Shown here piece by piece: positions 6,122 through 14,727 of a DNA stretch of 37,397 nt. The translations under genes were made by a program, and so were the position numbers. The notes beneath the pieces are model-generated. The model worked only from the letters and a program-made list of their open reading frames with translations. It did no database searches and was not told the DNA's origin. Numbering within the stretch: position 1 is the first letter of the stretch; each line of letters starts with the position of its first letter. Source of the DNA: an uncultured Prevotellaceae bacterium (GTDB lineage Bacteria > Bacteroidota > Bacteroidia > Bacteroidales > Bacteroidaceae). The DNA is taken from the NCBI GenBank assembly GCA_902780635.1, contig CACZGH010000037.1, forward strand, positions 6,772 through 44,168, written 5' to 3'.

Positions 6122-7295
6122 CATCCACCCCGCAGACAGACTCAGTCTGGTACAAGAATATTATTTCAGCCGCAAGCTGAAAGAAGTGGCCCGTCTCAAC
6201 GCCGAGGGACGAGACATCATCAGCCTCGCCATCGGAAGTCCTGACATGCCGCCGTCGAAATCTACCATCGACCGCCTGTGTGAGGTGGCGCAGCGTGACG
6301 ACGCCCACGGCTACCAGCCCACGATGGGCACCCCCGAACTGCGTCAGGCGATGGCCTCCTTCTACCAGCGGTGGTATGGCGTGACCCTCGACCCTGCCAC
6401 AGAGATCCTGCCGCTCATCGGCAGCAAAGAGGGCATCCTGCATGTCACGCTGGCCTTTGTCAATCCTGGCGATGGGGTGCTAGTGCCCAATCCTGGCTAC
6501 CCCACCTACACCTCTCTGAGCCGCCTGCTCGGCGCGCGCATCGTGAACTACAACCTGCGGGAAGACCAAGGGTGGCAGCCCGATTTTGAAGAACTGGGCA
6601 GGATGGACCTCCGCGGTGTGAAGCTGATGTGGACCAACTATCCCAATATGCCCACTGGCGGCGACGCCAACATGAAGACCTATGAGCGGTTGGTGGACTT
6701 CGCCCACCGTCATGGCATCGTGGTGGTCAATGACAACCCCTATTCTTTCATCCTCAACAAGAGTCCCAAGTCGCTGCTGCAAGTGGCTGGTGCCAAAGAC
6801 TGCTGCATCGAGTTCAACTCGATGAGCAAGAGTCATAACATGCCTGGCTGGCGTGTGGGCCTCTGCGCTACCAATGCCACGTTCATCTCGTGGATCCTCA
6901 AAGTGAAAAGCAATATCGACAGCGGTACGTTCCGTGGACTGCAGCTTGCGGCTGCCGTGGCGTATGACAATGCCGCCGACTGGCACCAGATGGCCAACTA
7001 CGACACCTACCGTCGGCGCCGAGACCTGGCAGAGCAAATCATGCGTCAGCTTGGTTGCACGTACGACCCTCAGCAGGTGGGCATGTTCCTATGGGGAAAA
7101 ATCCCCGACAGCTATGCCAATGCGGAGCAGTTGACCGAACGTGTGCTCCATGAGGCAAGGGTGTTTATCACCCCAGGTTTCATCTTCGGCTCCAATGGCG
7201 AGCGCTACGTCCGCATCTCCCTTTGTGCCAAAGACGAAAAAATCAAAGAAGCGCTGGAGAGAATAAAAGCTGTAGTTTCCCAACCTCACAAATAA
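6102..7295 (+). CDS. PLP-dependent class I/II aminotransferase, probably aromatic
   Basis: This 397-residue fold-type I aminotransferase has LVPNPGYPTYTSLSRL, the NYPNMPTGG motif, the NDNPYSF segment (Asp-x-x-Tyr contacts to the cofactor) and the PLP lysine in SMSKSHNMPGWRVG. The sequence resembles the LL-DAP/aspartate aminotransferase-like group. Its place between pheA and the DAHP synthase suggests it transaminates phenylpyruvate and 4-hydroxyphenylpyruvate, or prephenate. The start overlaps pheA by 20 bp, suggesting coupled translation. Its last codons (VVSQPHK and stop) lie inside the left arm of a MITE-like element, so the native C-terminus may have been replaced. Confidence 0.9.
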   Translation: MENRPIDIHPADRLSLVQEYYFSRKLKEVARLNAEGRDIISLAIGSPDMPPSKSTIDRLCEVAQRDDAHGYQPTMGTPELRQAMASFYQRWYGVTLDPATEILPLIGSKEGILHVTLAFVNPGDGVLVPNPGYPTYTSLSRLLGARIVNYNLREDQGWQPDFEELGRMDLRGVKLMWTNYPNMPTGGDANMKTYERLVDFAHRHGIVVVNDNPYSFILNKSPKSLLQVAGAKDCCIEFNSMSKSHNMPGWRVGLCATNATFISWILKVKSNIDSGTFRGLQLAAAVAYDNAADWHQMANYDTYRRRRDLAEQIMRQLGCTYDPQQVGMFLWGKIPDSYANAEQLTERVLHEARVFITPGFIFGSNGERYVRISLCAKDEKIKEALERIKAVVSQPHK

Positions 7296-7505
7296 CGTAA
7301 AAGTTTTATTTATCCCGAATTTACGAGATTTGTCGAAGACCCACGAGGAACGCAGTAATTTGAGAATTCATAATCAGATGAAAAGAATTTTGAAGATAGA
7401 GTTAGGAAATGACTTGTCATTTCATCTCAAATTCCTATCAATTCCATCATAAAGGATCATTCTCTGATTCGATAATTCGTGATAAAAAGGGTGGAAAAGT
7501 TTAGT
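7271..7505 (+). mobile_element. MITE-like element, copy 1
   Basis: This non-coding element aligns with 25696-25935 over nearly its whole length. Inner terminal inverted repeats are visible: TTTATTTATCCCGAATTT near 7305-7322 faces ATTCGTGATAAAAA near 7475-7487. The centre has AAATGACTTGTCATTT. Its outer left arm overlaps the aminotransferase stop codon. It contains no protein gene, so movement would need a transposase supplied elsewhere. It lies inside the aromatic operon without an obvious terminator. No clear target duplication was found for this copy. Confidence 0.75.
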
Positions 7506-7540
7506 AAAATAAGATGTAAAACAAGAAAAAAAATACGATC

Positions 7541-8608
7541 ATGGAATTAGAATTACAACCCCTCCATCTTCCGAGCGACAACGAGCGACCCGTCGTCATC
7601 GCCGGCCCGTGCTCCGCAGAGACCGAAGAACAACTGATGACCACCGCCATCCAACTGGCCACTAAAGGCTGCCACATCTTCAGGGCTGGTGTGTGGAAAC
7701 CCCGCACCAAACCCGGTGGGTTTGAAGGCAACGGCGAGATAGCCCTGCCCTGGATGAAACGCGTGAAAGACGAGACGCGTATGCTTGTCACCACCGAGGT
7801 GGCCACGCCAGAACATGTGGAGCTGGCGCTGAAATACGACATCGACATCCTGTGGATCGGTGCCCGCACCTCTGCCAACCCCTTCGCTGTTCAAGCCATC
7901 GCCGATGCCTTGAGAGGCGTCGACGTGCCTGTGCTGGTGAAAAACCCCGTCAACCCCGACCTGGAACTCTGGATCGGCGCCTTGGAGCGCATCAACCAAG
8001 CCGGTATCAAGCGGATGGCCGCCATCCACCGCGGTTTCTCCAGCTATGACAAGAAGATCTACCGCAACCTGCCTATGTGGCAGATACCCATTGAGTTGCG
8101 CCGTCGCATCCCCAGTCTGCCTATCTTCTGCGACCCCAGTCACATCGGTGGGCGCCGTGAACTGATCGCCCCGCTCTGCCAGCAGTCGATGGACCTGGGC
8201 TTCGACGGACTGATCGTGGAGTCACACTGCGACCCCGACAACGCCTGGAGCGACGCCAAACAGCAAGTCACACCCGATGTGCTCGACTATATCCTCTCGC
8301 TGCTGGTCATCCGTGACGAGCGAGTGACCACCGAGGGCATCACCGAACTGCGCAAGCAGATCGACGAACTGGACAACCAGCTGATGGACCTGCTGGCCAA
8401 AAGAATGCGGGTGTGCCGTGAGATCGGACAGTATAAGAAAGAGCACAACATGACCGTGCTGCAGCCCGCCCGTTACGGCGAGATCCTCGACAAGCGCGGC
8501 GCACAAGGCTCACTCTGTGGCATGGACGGCGAGTTTGTGAAGAAAGTGTTTGAGAGCGTACACCAGGAGAGCGTACGTCAGCAGATGGATATTATCAACA
8601 GAAATTAA
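7541..8608 (+). CDS. Bifunctional DAHP synthase / chorismate mutase
   Basis: The N-terminal domain (about 1-260) is a type I-beta DAHP synthase, which joins phosphoenolpyruvate and erythrose 4-phosphate in the first shikimate step. Visible motifs are VIAGPCSAE (19-27), RAGVWKPRT, LVKNPVN, IHRGF and FCDPSHIGG. The C-terminal domain (about 265-355) is an AroQ-type chorismate mutase (LRKQIDELDNQLMDLLAKRM) that makes prephenate. Domain order matches the known Porphyromonas-type enzyme, which is inhibited by prephenate; similar control here is inference. It supplies the chorismate mutase missing from pheA and tyrA. Gene symbols for this fusion vary, so none is given. A MITE-like element separates it from the aminotransferase. 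Confidence 0.93.
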   Translation: MELELQPLHLPSDNERPVVIAGPCSAETEEQLMTTAIQLATKGCHIFRAGVWKPRTKPGGFEGNGEIALPWMKRVKDETRMLVTTEVATPEHVELALKYDIDILWIGARTSANPFAVQAIADALRGVDVPVLVKNPVNPDLELWIGALERINQAGIKRMAAIHRGFSSYDKKIYRNLPMWQIPIELRRRIPSLPIFCDPSHIGGRRELIAPLCQQSMDLGFDGLIVESHCDPDNAWSDAKQQVTPDVLDYILSLLVIRDERVTTEGITELRKQIDELDNQLMDLLAKRMRVCREIGQYKKEHNMTVLQPARYGEILDKRGAQGSLCGMDGEFVKKVFESVHQESVRQQMDIINRN

Positions 8609-8619
8609 ACACAAAGACT

Positions 8620-9396
8620 ATGAGAATTCTGGTACTTGGAGCCGGCAAGATGGGTAGTTTCTTTCTCGACCTGCTCAGTTTTGAACACGAGACAGCCGTC
8701 TATGAGAAAGACCCGAAACGGATGCGGTTCACCTACAACACCCAGCGTTTCACCACCCTGGAGGAGATACGTGAGTTCAAGCCCGAACTGGTGATCAACG
8801 CCGTGACGGTGAAATACACCCTCAAGGCTTTCGACGAAGTGCTGCCCAGTCTGCCCGCCGACTGCATCATCAGCGACATCGCATCGGTGAAAACCGGACT
8901 GAAAGAGTATTATGAGCACTGTGGGCACCGCTATGTGTCTACTCACCCGATGTTTGGTCCCACCTTTGCCAATCTGCAACAGCTCAGTGAGGAGAATGCC
9001 ATCATCATCACCGAGGGCGACTACATGGGGCGCATCTTCTTCAAAGACCTCTATCAAAAACTCGACCTCAACATCTACGAGTACACCTTCGAGGAGCACG
9101 ACCGCACGGTGGCCTATTCGCTCAGTATCCCCTTTGTCAGCACTTTCGTCTTCGCCGCTGTCATGAAGCACCAGGATGCGCCGGGCACCACCTTCAAGCG
9201 CCACATGCGCATCGCCAAGGGTGTGCTCAGCGAGGATGACTACCTGCTGCAGGAGGTGCTCTTCAATCCCTACACCATCGACCAAGTGGCGCAGATACGC
9301 ACAGAGCTCAAAGACCTCATGCAAATCATCGACAACAAAGATGCCGACGGCATGAAAGCCTATCTGAAAAAGATACGGCAGAATGTGAATAGTTGA
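8620..9396 (+). CDS. tyrA: Prephenate dehydrogenase
   Basis: This enzyme oxidatively decarboxylates prephenate to 4-hydroxyphenylpyruvate for tyrosine synthesis. The 258-residue protein starts with a Rossmann motif (ILVLGAGKMGSFF), has INAVTVKYTLKAF, and has the family motif STHPMFGPTFANL followed by an all-helical C-terminal dimerisation part. It lacks a fused mutase or ACT domain. It starts 11 bases after the DAHP synthase gene, so it is the last gene of the attenuated operon. A repeat island follows directly. Confidence 0.93.
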   Translation: MRILVLGAGKMGSFFLDLLSFEHETAVYEKDPKRMRFTYNTQRFTTLEEIREFKPELVINAVTVKYTLKAFDEVLPSLPADCIISDIASVKTGLKEYYEHCGHRYVSTHPMFGPTFANLQQLSEENAIIITEGDYMGRIFFKDLYQKLDLNIYEYTFEEHDRTVAYSLSIPFVSTFVFAAVMKHQDAPGTTFKRHMRIAKGVLSEDDYLLQEVLFNPYTIDQVAQIRTELKDLMQIIDNKDADGMKAYLKKIRQNVNS

Positions 9397-9987
9397 CAGG
9401 AAAGATTGCGAAAATAATGCGAAGGGGCGAAAAAATGCGAAAACCTTTGTCATCTACGATGACGACAAAATGCATAGTGAATGTAGGAGGTCGGGCCTCC
9501 GAGCCCGACAAATGAATGAATTGCGGAAATAATGCAGAAAAGACGGAAATGATGCGGAAACTTTTGTCATCTACTATGACGACTAAATGCATAGTGAGTG
9601 TAGGAGGTCGGGCCTCCGAGCCCGACAAATAAATGGATTGCGGAAATAGACGGAAAATGCGGAAAAGATGCGGAAACTCCTAGACTCTTTAGAGAATCAA
9701 TTGGTCTAAGGAGAATAGGAGAAAAGGAGTTTTTTCACCTTTGGCCTCTCCCTTCTAATAAATTGCGAAATCATCCGAGAATATGAATACTCCTTCTCTC
9801 CTTCTCTCCTTAGAATTATAAGATTGCGGAAAAATGCGAAAGGACGGAAATGATGCGGAAACCTTTGTCATCTGCGATGACAATTCCTATACTTGCAGGG
9901 GTAATCTCTCACCTCTCAGCCCTACCTCCCCTCCTTTGGAGGGGTCAGGGGGAGGTATCACTACTAATTCCTAATTCCTAATTATTT
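9397..9987. repeat. Intergenic repeat island 3
   Basis: The island has two direct copies, about 117 bp apart, of the unit carrying the GTCATC/GATGAC hairpin, TGCATAGTGARTGTAGGAGG and the GC palindrome (9490-9509 and 9607-9626). After these come the purine-rich inverted repeat CTTTAGAG...TCTAAGGAG (about 9684-9710), the ATCCGAGAATATGAA module (about 9773-9788), a third GTCATC/GATGAC hairpin (9868-9881) and a CCCCTCC/GGAGGGG hairpin (9928-9944). No gene is supported. Confidence 0.87.
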
Positions 9988-10938
9988 ATGCCCCTCCTCA
10001 CTCTCCTCCTTACCTCTTGGCTCACATTGGTGGAACTCAACTGTGAGAATCTCTTCGACTGTTTGCATGACGAAGGGAAGAACGACTATGAGTATCTGCC
10101 GACATCGCAGAGGAAATGGGACCATGGGAAATATTGGACGAAGCTGAACCACGTGGCCCAGACCCTCCTCTCCTGTGGTGGCGAGGGCGATGCGTGGCAA
10201 CTGCCCGATCTGGTGGCGCTGTGCGAGGTGGAGAATGACACGGTGCTCAACGACTTGGTGAAGGGGTCGCTGTTGCGCAATGGTGGCTATGAATATGTCA
10301 TGACCCATTCGGAAGACGAGCGCGGCATCGATGTAGCATTGCTTTTCTCACCCTTCTCCTTTCGCTTGCTGAACCATTACGCCTTGCGGGTGGAACCACC
10401 CGAAGGGCGCCATGCCACCCGTGACATCCTCTATACCAAAGGGCTGGTCATCAGCGGCGACACCTTGCATGTGATGGTGGTGCATGCACCCAGTCGTGTG
10501 GACGGGGAGAAGCAGACGCGCCCCTACCGGATGAGAGTGGCAGAGCGTATCGTAGGTGCCGTCGACTCGCTGCGGAGCGTCGACCCCCAGGCACAAGTCT
10601 TGCTGGCGGGCGACTTCAACGACTATGCCACCGACAGTGCCTTGGTTTATCTGTCACGGCATGGGTTGGCCGATGTCTCCGAGGACGCCAGCGGCAGTCA
10701 TGGTGCCAAGGGCACGTATAAATATAAAGGGAAGTGGGGGAGTCTGGACCACATTCTGGTCAGTCTGCCCCTGCAGGAACGGCTGGAAAGTTGCTATATC
10801 CACGACAGCCTTTTCCTTTTGGAAGACGACGAGCGGTATGGCGGCGTGCAGCCCAAGCGCAACTATGTGGGTATGCGCTATCATCGTGGGTATAGCGACC
10901 ATCTGCCATTGGTGGCCCGTTTCCGTCTCACCGAATAA
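9988..10938 (+). CDS. Endonuclease/exonuclease/phosphatase-family protein
   Basis: This 316-residue member of the metal-dependent EEP superfamily shows the expected motifs in order: ELNCENLFD (metal-binding Asn/Glu), ALCEVEN (catalytic Glu), RGIDVALLF, VVHAPSR, AGDFNDYATDS (Asp and Asn), SLDHILVS and YSDHLPLVARF (Asp-His). The N-terminus is hydrophobic (LLTLLLTSWLTL), so it may be exported or membrane-tethered. The substrate, whether DNA, a phosphodiester or an inositol-type phosphate, cannot be told. Its 3' end overlaps the convergent small gene by 11 bp. Confidence 0.88.
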   Translation: MPLLTLLLTSWLTLVELNCENLFDCLHDEGKNDYEYLPTSQRKWDHGKYWTKLNHVAQTLLSCGGEGDAWQLPDLVALCEVENDTVLNDLVKGSLLRNGGYEYVMTHSEDERGIDVALLFSPFSFRLLNHYALRVEPPEGRHATRDILYTKGLVISGDTLHVMVVHAPSRVDGEKQTRPYRMRVAERIVGAVDSLRSVDPQAQVLLAGDFNDYATDSALVYLSRHGLADVSEDASGSHGAKGTYKYKGKWGSLDHILVSLPLQERLESCYIHDSLFLLEDDERYGGVQPKRNYVGMRYHRGYSDHLPLVARFRLTE

Positions 10939-11326
10939 GCCGAAACTCTTCTTTCTTTTTCTGAATCACCTTAGACACATCTTCCTCCCGGGGTGTGAAC
11001 ACATGTCCCATGATGCCCAGCGACACAAATTCGTCTTTGTCGCCGAGGGTGTATTTGCAGGCCGAGAAAAACACATAGTTGTGATAAGTGAAAAGTCGGT
11101 CGAACACTTTCTCCACCATGCCCGCATTGAACATGGCGCCGCTGATGGTCGCATACTTCCCGCCTTGGAAGGCGGCGGCTTCCTTTTGTACGGCTTTGCT
11201 CAGTACGCCCGAGAGCGCTCTCTTGTGCTGTAGTTTGTCGGGACAGGTGGCGGCCAGTGCTATAGCCAGTGCAGCTATGACGATGATGCTGATGAGGCAT
11301 CCGATCTTCGTTTTTTTGTGTCGCAT
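10928..11326 (-). CDS. Small membrane-anchored protein, DUF4359-like
   Basis: This 132-residue protein has one N-terminal hydrophobic helix (IGCLISIIVIAALAIALAA), either a membrane anchor or an uncleaved signal. A small soluble domain follows, containing NYVFFSACKYTL and VSLGIMGHVF. The pattern resembles DUF4359-type proteins of Bacteroidales, but that name is from memory and uncertain. It is 22 bases downstream of the GH115 gene on the same strand, so the two may be co-transcribed. Its 3' end overlaps the convergent EEP gene tail to tail. Confidence 0.8.
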   Translation of the reverse strand: MRHKKTKIGCLISIIVIAALAIALAATCPDKLQHKRALSGVLSKAVQKEAAAFQGGKYATISGAMFNAGMVEKVFDRLFTYHNYVFFSACKYTLGDKDEFVSLGIMGHVFTPREEDVSKVIQKKKEEFRLIR

Positions 11327-11348
11327 ATTTTTGATGATTGGTGGGTTG

Positions 11349-13787
11349 TTAATCTTTGACGGGCAGGAGGTAGAAAGGACGGTCTTTTTGGGGGTCGATC
11401 ATCCATTGGTCTACCACGATGTGGTCGTCGAGTGCTTTGATGGTGAGGGTGTGAGTGCCTGTGGTGAGATGAGTGCGCAGTGTGCGTCGGGCTTGTCCAC
11501 GAAGCACGTTCAGTTTCCATTGTTCAGAGCGGAAAGGTTCTTTCAGGGTATAGACCACCGGCTCGTTTTGGTCGACGGCGACGCTGTAGCGCAGGTCGCC
11601 ATTGTCGTTGGGCTGTGTGGGAATGAGGGCGGTGAGCAGGGTGTAGTCGCCCTCTGCGGCAACCTCGAAATCGTAGGAGAGTGACGCGCCCTTTGCCAAT
11701 GCCACGGCCTTCATGCTATGCCCCAGCATCTGTATGACCTGTGTGTGCCCATCAGCGCGGTCGTAGGAAGCGGCATGGCGGGCGATGACCCTCTCTTCGG
11801 TCTGTATGGGATGTCGGGGACTGGATGGTCTGGGCCGAGCCATCAGTTCTTGCGCCTCCGTGTCGGTCAACTGGATAGGCAGGAGGGGTTCGTCAAAGAC
11901 GGGCAGGTCACGAGGATGTGCGTTCATCAGTCCTTTCCATTTGCCGTCTGCCATCTCGTTGTTATAGTAGTCGGTCAACTGCTGCACCTCCTGGTAAGCA
12001 GCCTTGCTGAATACGGCGGAGATGCTGTCATGGGCGGTCTGTCTCGCCTTCTGTGCCAACAATAGTTTGTAAGCATGATCGGCGGCTGCCAAGACAGGAT
12101 ATTTGATGGCTGCAAAGTAGGCGTCTTGCAGTTCGGGGCGTATCACGTCCTCCGCCTCTTCTACCGTGGCGATGATGTCGCCATACTGTTCTAAGTACCT
12201 GTCTAGTTCGCCTCCGAAGGCTGTCAAACTGAACTCGGTGTCGGTCACCGGACTGATGCCCCGGTTGTATTTTTTCTTGTCCAGCTCCACCTGATTCCAG
12301 CCCATAAACTCCGGCTTTCGCTCGCCGCAGAGTTTGTAAAACTGAACCATGGCCGGGAAGATGGCCTCGCCGGCAGAGGGTCCAAACTGTCGGCACAGCC
12401 AGGCCCGATAGTGGTTGGCGAGGGTCTCGCCACCGACGCTGTTGATGTCCCACGCCATGTCGAGAAACAGTTCCAGGTCATACCCCGCCACTTTGGGGTC
12501 ATGCACATTGGCGATCCAGAGTTTGCGCACGTTGTGGTCGTACGCCTGACGCAGTTCGTTGTAGATGAGGCCCGGCTGCGTGGTGGTCAGCCACAGATAG
12601 TCGTGCGGGCGTCCCCAGTAGCTCAGGTGGTAATAGACCCCGCCGCCGCCAGCGCGTTTTTGCTCAGCGCTGTCCGACAGGCGCGTCATGTAGCCATAGT
12701 TGTCGTCACACCACATCAGCGTCACATAGTCGGGCACCTGCAGTCCTTTCTCGTAGAGTTGCAGCACTTCTTTGTAGGGCACAAACACCTGTGTCTGTTT
12801 CGACGGGTCACCGATATGTCGGCGGAGCAACTCCTGTTGGTCGTTGATCACCTGTTGCAAGGCATCATATTTCTCCTGTTCCGTGTTATAACCCTCCATC
12901 GAACTGTCGTGTATGCCTCGCATGCCGATCGTGAACATATTGTTGGAGGAGGCGCTCACCTCTTTCAGACGTTCTGTCCAGTAGTCGACGACCGCCTGGC
13001 GGTTGGTCTTGTAGTTGAAGCGGCCTCGCGCATCGGCATCCCACTCGTCCACATTGTTGCGCAGGAGCGGTTCACAGTGAGACGAGCCGATGACGATGCC
13101 AAACGAGTCGGCCACGGCTTTGGCTCCAGGTATCTTGAAGAAGGCGGTGGTGCCGGGGTGCATGCCCGGCCAGATGGCATTGCCGCGCAGGCGGAGCAGC
13201 AGTTGGAAAATCCTGCGGTAGGTATCGGCGGAGATGGTAGGTTGGCGCGAGGTGTCAGCCCCCAGGCTCCACGGCCGTGTGCTCCAATCCTCGTCATTGA
13301 TAAAGATGCCCCGGTATTCTACGGAGGGTGTCTGCTCGGTGTGGTAGTCGCTGTCGATGGTGAGGCGGTCTCTACGTGCGGGAACGACATCTCCCCACCA
13401 CACCCAGGGCGACACGCCGGCCAGTCGTGACAGATGGAGTATGCCATAGGCCGTGCCCCTGGCATTATGTCCCTCTACGATGATTTTCCCTTTTTTCACC
13501 TCAATGCGGAAACCATCGTCGGTGCCGTTGCCTTGCACGATCTTGATGACACCGCGGGAGGAATAGCGTGCCGGCAGGCCTGTCACCTGTCGCATGTCAT
13601 CAGAAAACAGACTGAGGGCGGTTTTCACCACAGGGGCCGCCTTTTTGTCGACTGTATAGGTCACGGGGTTGTGGCCGTCAAACCACACCACCTCACTGGT
13701 ATGGCCGCTGAGGCAGAAAAGGCAGCAAATGCCCGTCAGCCATATCTTGCTGTAGGGTGAAAGCATCTTGAAATAGGGTGAAAGCAT
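11349..13787 (-). CDS. Glycoside hydrolase family 115, probable xylan alpha-glucuronidase
   Basis: GH115 enzymes remove (4-O-methyl)glucuronic acid from xylan side chains. The 812-residue protein has a signal peptide (core IWLTGICCLFCLSGHTS), an N-terminal alpha/beta domain (FRIEVKKGKIIVEGHNARG, GTAYGILHLSRLAG) and the central barrel. Typical GH115 segments there include GIFINDEDW, GSSHCEPLLRNN, MWCDDNYGYMTRL, YYHLSYWGRPHDYLW and ANVHDPKVAGYDLELF. A C-terminal beta domain follows, starting near RVIARHAASY. The start is preceded by a well-spaced promoter. The first seven codons are duplicated (MLSPYFK MLSPYSK), so Met8 (13766) could serve equally. Substrate is inferred from the family. Confidence 0.92.
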   Translation of the reverse strand: MLSPYFKMLSPYSKIWLTGICCLFCLSGHTSEVVWFDGHNPVTYTVDKKAAPVVKTALSLFSDDMRQVTGLPARYSSRGVIKIVQGNGTDDGFRIEVKKGKIIVEGHNARGTAYGILHLSRLAGVSPWVWWGDVVPARRDRLTIDSDYHTEQTPSVEYRGIFINDEDWSTRPWSLGADTSRQPTISADTYRRIFQLLLRLRGNAIWPGMHPGTTAFFKIPGAKAVADSFGIVIGSSHCEPLLRNNVDEWDADARGRFNYKTNRQAVVDYWTERLKEVSASSNNMFTIGMRGIHDSSMEGYNTEQEKYDALQQVINDQQELLRRHIGDPSKQTQVFVPYKEVLQLYEKGLQVPDYVTLMWCDDNYGYMTRLSDSAEQKRAGGGGVYYHLSYWGRPHDYLWLTTTQPGLIYNELRQAYDHNVRKLWIANVHDPKVAGYDLELFLDMAWDINSVGGETLANHYRAWLCRQFGPSAGEAIFPAMVQFYKLCGERKPEFMGWNQVELDKKKYNRGISPVTDTEFSLTAFGGELDRYLEQYGDIIATVEEAEDVIRPELQDAYFAAIKYPVLAAADHAYKLLLAQKARQTAHDSISAVFSKAAYQEVQQLTDYYNNEMADGKWKGLMNAHPRDLPVFDEPLLPIQLTDTEAQELMARPRPSSPRHPIQTEERVIARHAASYDRADGHTQVIQMLGHSMKAVALAKGASLSYDFEVAAEGDYTLLTALIPTQPNDNGDLRYSVAVDQNEPVVYTLKEPFRSEQWKLNVLRGQARRTLRTHLTTGTHTLTIKALDDHIVVDQWMIDPQKDRPFYLLPVKD

Positions 13788-13806
13788 ATCATTTACATTT
13801 TCTCGG

Positions 13807-13837
13807 CAAAGTTAGTGAAAATGGAATGCAACGCAAA
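13807..13837 (-). promoter_or_regulatory. Promoter of the GH115 gene
   Basis: On the minus strand, TTTG (13837-13834), a 19-base spacer and TAACTTTG (13814-13807) match the Bacteroidetes -33/-7 consensus exactly. The -7 box ends 20 bases before the ATG at 13787, giving a very short leader. Confidence 0.8.
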
Positions 13838-14727
13838 ATAAAGTGGTTTGTTTTTTAGTTGACGAGTCGTTTGTATGATTGCGAAAACTATTGGATTGCG
13901 AAAAAAATGCGAAAGGACGAAAAAATGCGAAAACCTTAGTCATCTGCGATGACGACAAAATGCATAGTGAGTGTAGGAGGTCGGGCCTCCGAGCCCGACA
14001 ATAAAGGGATTGCGGAAATAATGCAGAAAATGCGGAAATGATGCGGAAACTCCTTGACTCTTTAGAGAATCAATTGGTCTAAGGAGAATAGGAGAAAAGG
14101 AGTTTTTTCACCTTTGATCTCTCCCTTCTAATAAATTGCGAAACCATCCGAGAATATGAACGCTCCTTCTCTCCTTCCCTCCTTAGAATTATTTGATTGC
14201 GGAAATATTGCAGAAAATGCGGAAATGATGCGGAAACTTTTGTCATCTGCGATGACGACAAAATGCATAGTGAGTGTAGGAGGTCGGGCCTCCGAGCCCG
14301 ACAAATAAATGGAATCTCCAATATATTGTATTTTTTAGGGACCTTTAAAAGAATATAAAGATTAAAAAAGGGGAAAAAGGAGGAAAAAGGAGGAAAAAGT
14401 GCCAAGGCACCCTCAAAAAAATGATAAAAAAATTCCGCATTTATTTATAGTTGACAAGTAAACAAGTAGACGAGTTGACAAGTTATTTGCAAGGGTAATC
14501 TCACACTGTCATCGTAGATGACAAAGGTTTCCGCATCCTTTCCGTTTTTTCTGCATTATTTCCGCGATCAGTTAATTTGTCGGGCTCGGAGGCCCGACCT
14601 CCTACGTTTTGTTGACGAGTTATTTGCAAGGGTAATCTCTCACTTCTCACCTCTCACCTCTTACCTCTCACCTCTCACCACTAATAATCTAAAAAACCAG
14701 GTGAATGTAGAAAAAAATGCTGTGATG
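13838..14727. repeat. Intergenic repeat island 4
   Basis: This is the largest island, between divergent genes. It has two direct copies of the hairpin plus palindrome unit 303 bp apart (palindromes 13980-13999 and 14283-14302) and one inverted copy (14579-14598). Between the first two lie the purine-rich inverted repeats (14058-14100 and 14160-14190). Bases 14356-14433 match the window end (37317-37397). Short CAAGT/GACAAG repeats occupy 14450-14490, and six units of the heptamer CTCTCAC fill 14637-14678. No gene is supported. Confidence 0.87.

Noticed and set aside
6057-7037. Long minus-strand frames opposite pheA, the aminotransferase and other GC-rich genes
   Set aside because: They are antisense shadows of well-identified genes and are rich in His, Arg and Gly without family motifs.
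7296-7540. A second attenuator or terminator within the aromatic operon
   Set aside because: The gap is accounted for by the MITE-like element, and no hairpin followed by a T tract on the plus strand was found.
12411-13430. 339-codon plus-strand frame opposite the GH115 gene
   Set aside because: The minus strand carries an unmistakable GH115 protein; the opposite frame has no promoter or recognisable domain.
13980-14302. CRISPR array, considered because of repeated palindromic units in island 4
   Set aside because: Units are unevenly spaced (about 300 bp), occur in both orientations, and the intervening sequence is itself repeated; no cas genes are present.
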